This document shows positions 62,698 to 64,000 of a stretch of DNA of 64,000 bases, in pieces. This stretch comes from Phycisphaerales bacterium (GTDB taxonomy: Bacteria; Planctomycetota; Phycisphaerae; Phycisphaerales; UBA1924), in NCBI GenBank assembly GCA_020849615.1, contig JADLFW010000010.1, positions 1 to 64,000 on the forward strand, written 5' to 3'. The position numbers and the translations under genes are program-made. The first letter of the stretch is position 1. Every line of letters begins with the position of its first letter. A model generated the notes under the pieces. That model had not been told where the DNA came from. It worked only from the letters and a program-made list of their open reading frames with translations, and did no database searches.

Positions 62698-63000
62698 GCT
62701 CATCCCCTTGAATCGCCCCACCCAGGAATATCGCCCCACGCAGGAACATCGCCCCACCCGGAAAGATCACAGCCACGCCGCCCCACGCCGCCCCCACGCC
62801 GATCCACGCCCGGCCGCCGAGTGGAACTCAGACGAGATACCGGACCCGGCCCGTCCGCCATCGGACAGGCCAGCGGGTTCGATACGGGCCGAGCCGCTCC
62901 ATCGGTTGCCGCTCAATGTTGAATAACGGGAATCACCGTCCCGGTCAAGCGTTGCTTTCCCCCGGGACTCCCGCGGGGCGTACCCCCGGCGGCCGTGCTT
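62698..63000. other. Intergenic region, 303 bases
   Basis: It holds the leader of the M1 gene, including a three-copy 18-bp tandem repeat at 62712-62765, and GC-rich sequence. I see no RNA gene or credible open frame in the rest. Confidence 0.6.
62712..62765. repeat. 18-bp tandem repeat in the M1 gene leader
   Basis: Three copies of ATCGCCCCACCCAGGAAT-type sequence (units at 62712, 62730 and 62748, 2-5 mismatches). They begin about 15 bases upstream of the start codon on the minus strand. Confidence 0.85.
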
Positions 63001-63600
63001 CTATTGGTGAAGCCGCGCCGCCAGCTTCGCCACCTTCGCGCCCACCGCTTTCACCGCCGCCTCCTGCTTGGGGTCCTTCAGCCGCCCGGCGGGATCCATC
63101 GCCTCGTTGGCCCGCACCACCGCCACCTGCTCGGGCAGCACGATCACCCCGATGTTGCCCAGCACCGCCCGCAGGTGCACCAACCCGCGCAGACCCCCCA
63201 GCGCCCCCGGCGAGGCCGACACCAGCCCGCACACTTTCCCCGTGAAGCACTCCAGAGGCTTCTCGGGCTTGCCATCCGGGCCCGTCGTCGGGCGGCTCGC
63301 CCAGTCGATCGCGTTCTTCAGCGCCGCCGAGAACGAGCTGTTGTACTCCGGGCTCGAGATCAGCAGCCCACCAGCCGCCAGCAGGTAGTCCTTCAGCTTC
63401 CGGGCGTTGGGGTGCAGCCCCTCGCGCTGCTCGAGGTCCTCATCGAAGATCGGCAGAGGCAGGTCGGCCAGGTCGATCACCGTCACCGATGCGCCCGCCT
63501 CCCGGGCCCCTTCGGCCGCGATCTTCACCAGCTTCTTGTTGTACGACTCCTTGCGGAGACTGCCGGCAAACGCCAGAACGCTCGGGGTGCTCATGCCCAT
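63001..63600 (-). CDS. NADPH-dependent FMN reductase family protein
   Basis: 199 residues. 'VLAFAGSLRKESYNKKLVKIA' is the phosphate-binding loop of flavodoxin-like reductases, 'SSPEYNSSFSAALKNAIDW' is the conserved P-E-Y-N motif, and 'GKVCGLVSASPGALGGLRGLVHLR' follows. It probably reduces quinones, chromate or azo compounds using NAD(P)H, in the cytoplasm. ATG 63600 is preferred; ATG 63594, two codons later, is equally likely. Confidence 0.93.
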   Translation of the reverse strand: MGMSTPSVLAFAGSLRKESYNKKLVKIAAEGAREAGASVTVIDLADLPLPIFDEDLEQREGLHPNARKLKDYLLAAGGLLISSPEYNSSFSAALKNAIDWASRPTTGPDGKPEKPLECFTGKVCGLVSASPGALGGLRGLVHLRAVLGNIGVIVLPEQVAVVRANEAMDPAGRLKDPKQEAAVKAVGAKVAKLAARLHQ

Positions 63601-63760
63601 CAATGTACCCGACCCGCCGGGCCCGTACCCGCCCGGGCCGCCTCGCCTCACGCGGATTCTTCGCCGCCATCCGTGAGAGCCGGGCCCGGTTCACGCTTGT
63701 GCAGCGGGGCCCATCTTCCCGGCCCGTTCGTGCACCAAGCCCCACTCACGGAGAAATCCC

Positions 63761-64000
63761 ATGCTGTTGCGTCGCACCCTGCCGAGCGCTGCTCTCCTCT
63801 GCTCCCTCGCCCTCGCCGCCCCCGCCGATGAGGCCACGCTCCGCCTCGGCCCGTCCTTCGGCAGCGAGCCGGGCCTGATGACCGTCTCCATCGGCGCCGA
63901 CAGCGTTTCTATCCACATCCCGCCGATGAGCCCGCCCGAGATCAAGGCCCAGTTTGTCGCGCAGGCCCTCACCGCCAGCGCGTACGCCGCCGAGTTCTTC
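63761..64000 (+). CDS. Secreted protein, 5' part only
   Basis: The first 80 codons of an open frame that runs past the window. GGAG eight bases before ATG 63761 and a clear signal peptide ('LLCSLALAAPADE') support it. The visible mature part ('LRLGPSFGSEPGLMTVSIGADSVSIHIPP') is beta-rich and resembles no family I know. It may be another tail-bearing protein, but its end lies outside the window. Confidence 0.6.
   Translation, partial: MLLRRTLPSAALLCSLALAAPADEATLRLGPSFGSEPGLMTVSIGADSVSIHIPPMSPPEIKAQFVAQALTASAYAAEFF

Overview
The window is GC-rich chromosomal DNA that opens in the 3' end of a 23S rRNA gene, followed by a 5S rRNA gene. The gene content (many secreted proteins carrying a paired EF-hand tail ending in Gly-Cys, prepilin-like proteins with an H-x(n)-DG end, Zn-ribbon/membrane proteins, a secreted DUF2330 protein, DUF1080, and a bacterial deoxyhypusine-synthase-like protein) suggests a planctomycete, probably class Phycisphaerae. 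That assignment is inference from gene families, not from a search.

Layout. 1-731: end of 23S, spacer, 5S, terminator. 0.85-8.7 kb: secreted hydrolase, DUF2330 membrane protein, ABC exporter, two small Cys-rich secreted proteins, a metal-site lipoprotein, then a reverse-strand membrane/coiled-coil protein and a pseudopilin. 8.9-18.2 kb: tail cluster A, a beta-helix protein without tail followed by six tail-bearing secreted proteins (WGENIGW repeats, beta-helix, BNR propeller, M1 peptidase, LamG, His-rich protein). 18.4-48.6 kb: mostly housekeeping genes, including ychF, cysteine dioxygenase plus a class V aminotransferase, nadE with two membrane-protein genes, a Fur-family regulator, an ExbB/ExbD-type proton-channel operon, tsaE, thiL, DUF1080, a HExxH protein, FKBP, a winged-helix protein, glyoxalase, alpha-L-rhamnosidase, a deoxyhypusine-synthase-like protein, aquaporin, TSUP, rpoN, a four-helix-bundle protein, recR, a tyrosine phosphatase and a glycosyltransferase. 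48.8-62.7 kb: tail cluster B, all on the minus strand, with seven tail-bearing proteins (propellers, peptidyl-arginine-deiminase-like, M12-like and M1 peptidases, an SGNH esterase set in an FG-GAP propeller) and one RRM protein. 63.0-64.0 kb: an FMN reductase and the start of one more secreted protein.

The most striking system is the shared C-terminal tail on 13 proteins of unrelated catalytic or binding type. Each tail is two (once four) repeats of D-x-N-x-D-G-x-V-D-F-x-D-Y-L-E-F-L followed by a Cys in the last three residues, usually as the terminal Gly-Cys. Each protein also has an N-terminal signal peptide and no C-terminal membrane helix. This looks like a common surface-sorting or docking tag. 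I recall that public annotation calls it a GC-type dockerin. No receptor or processing enzyme is visible here.

A second theme is small hairpin or tandem repeats that sit directly against stop codons (3612, 21707, 23571, 38494, 43134, 45378, 60249). One set brackets a four-helix-bundle gene.
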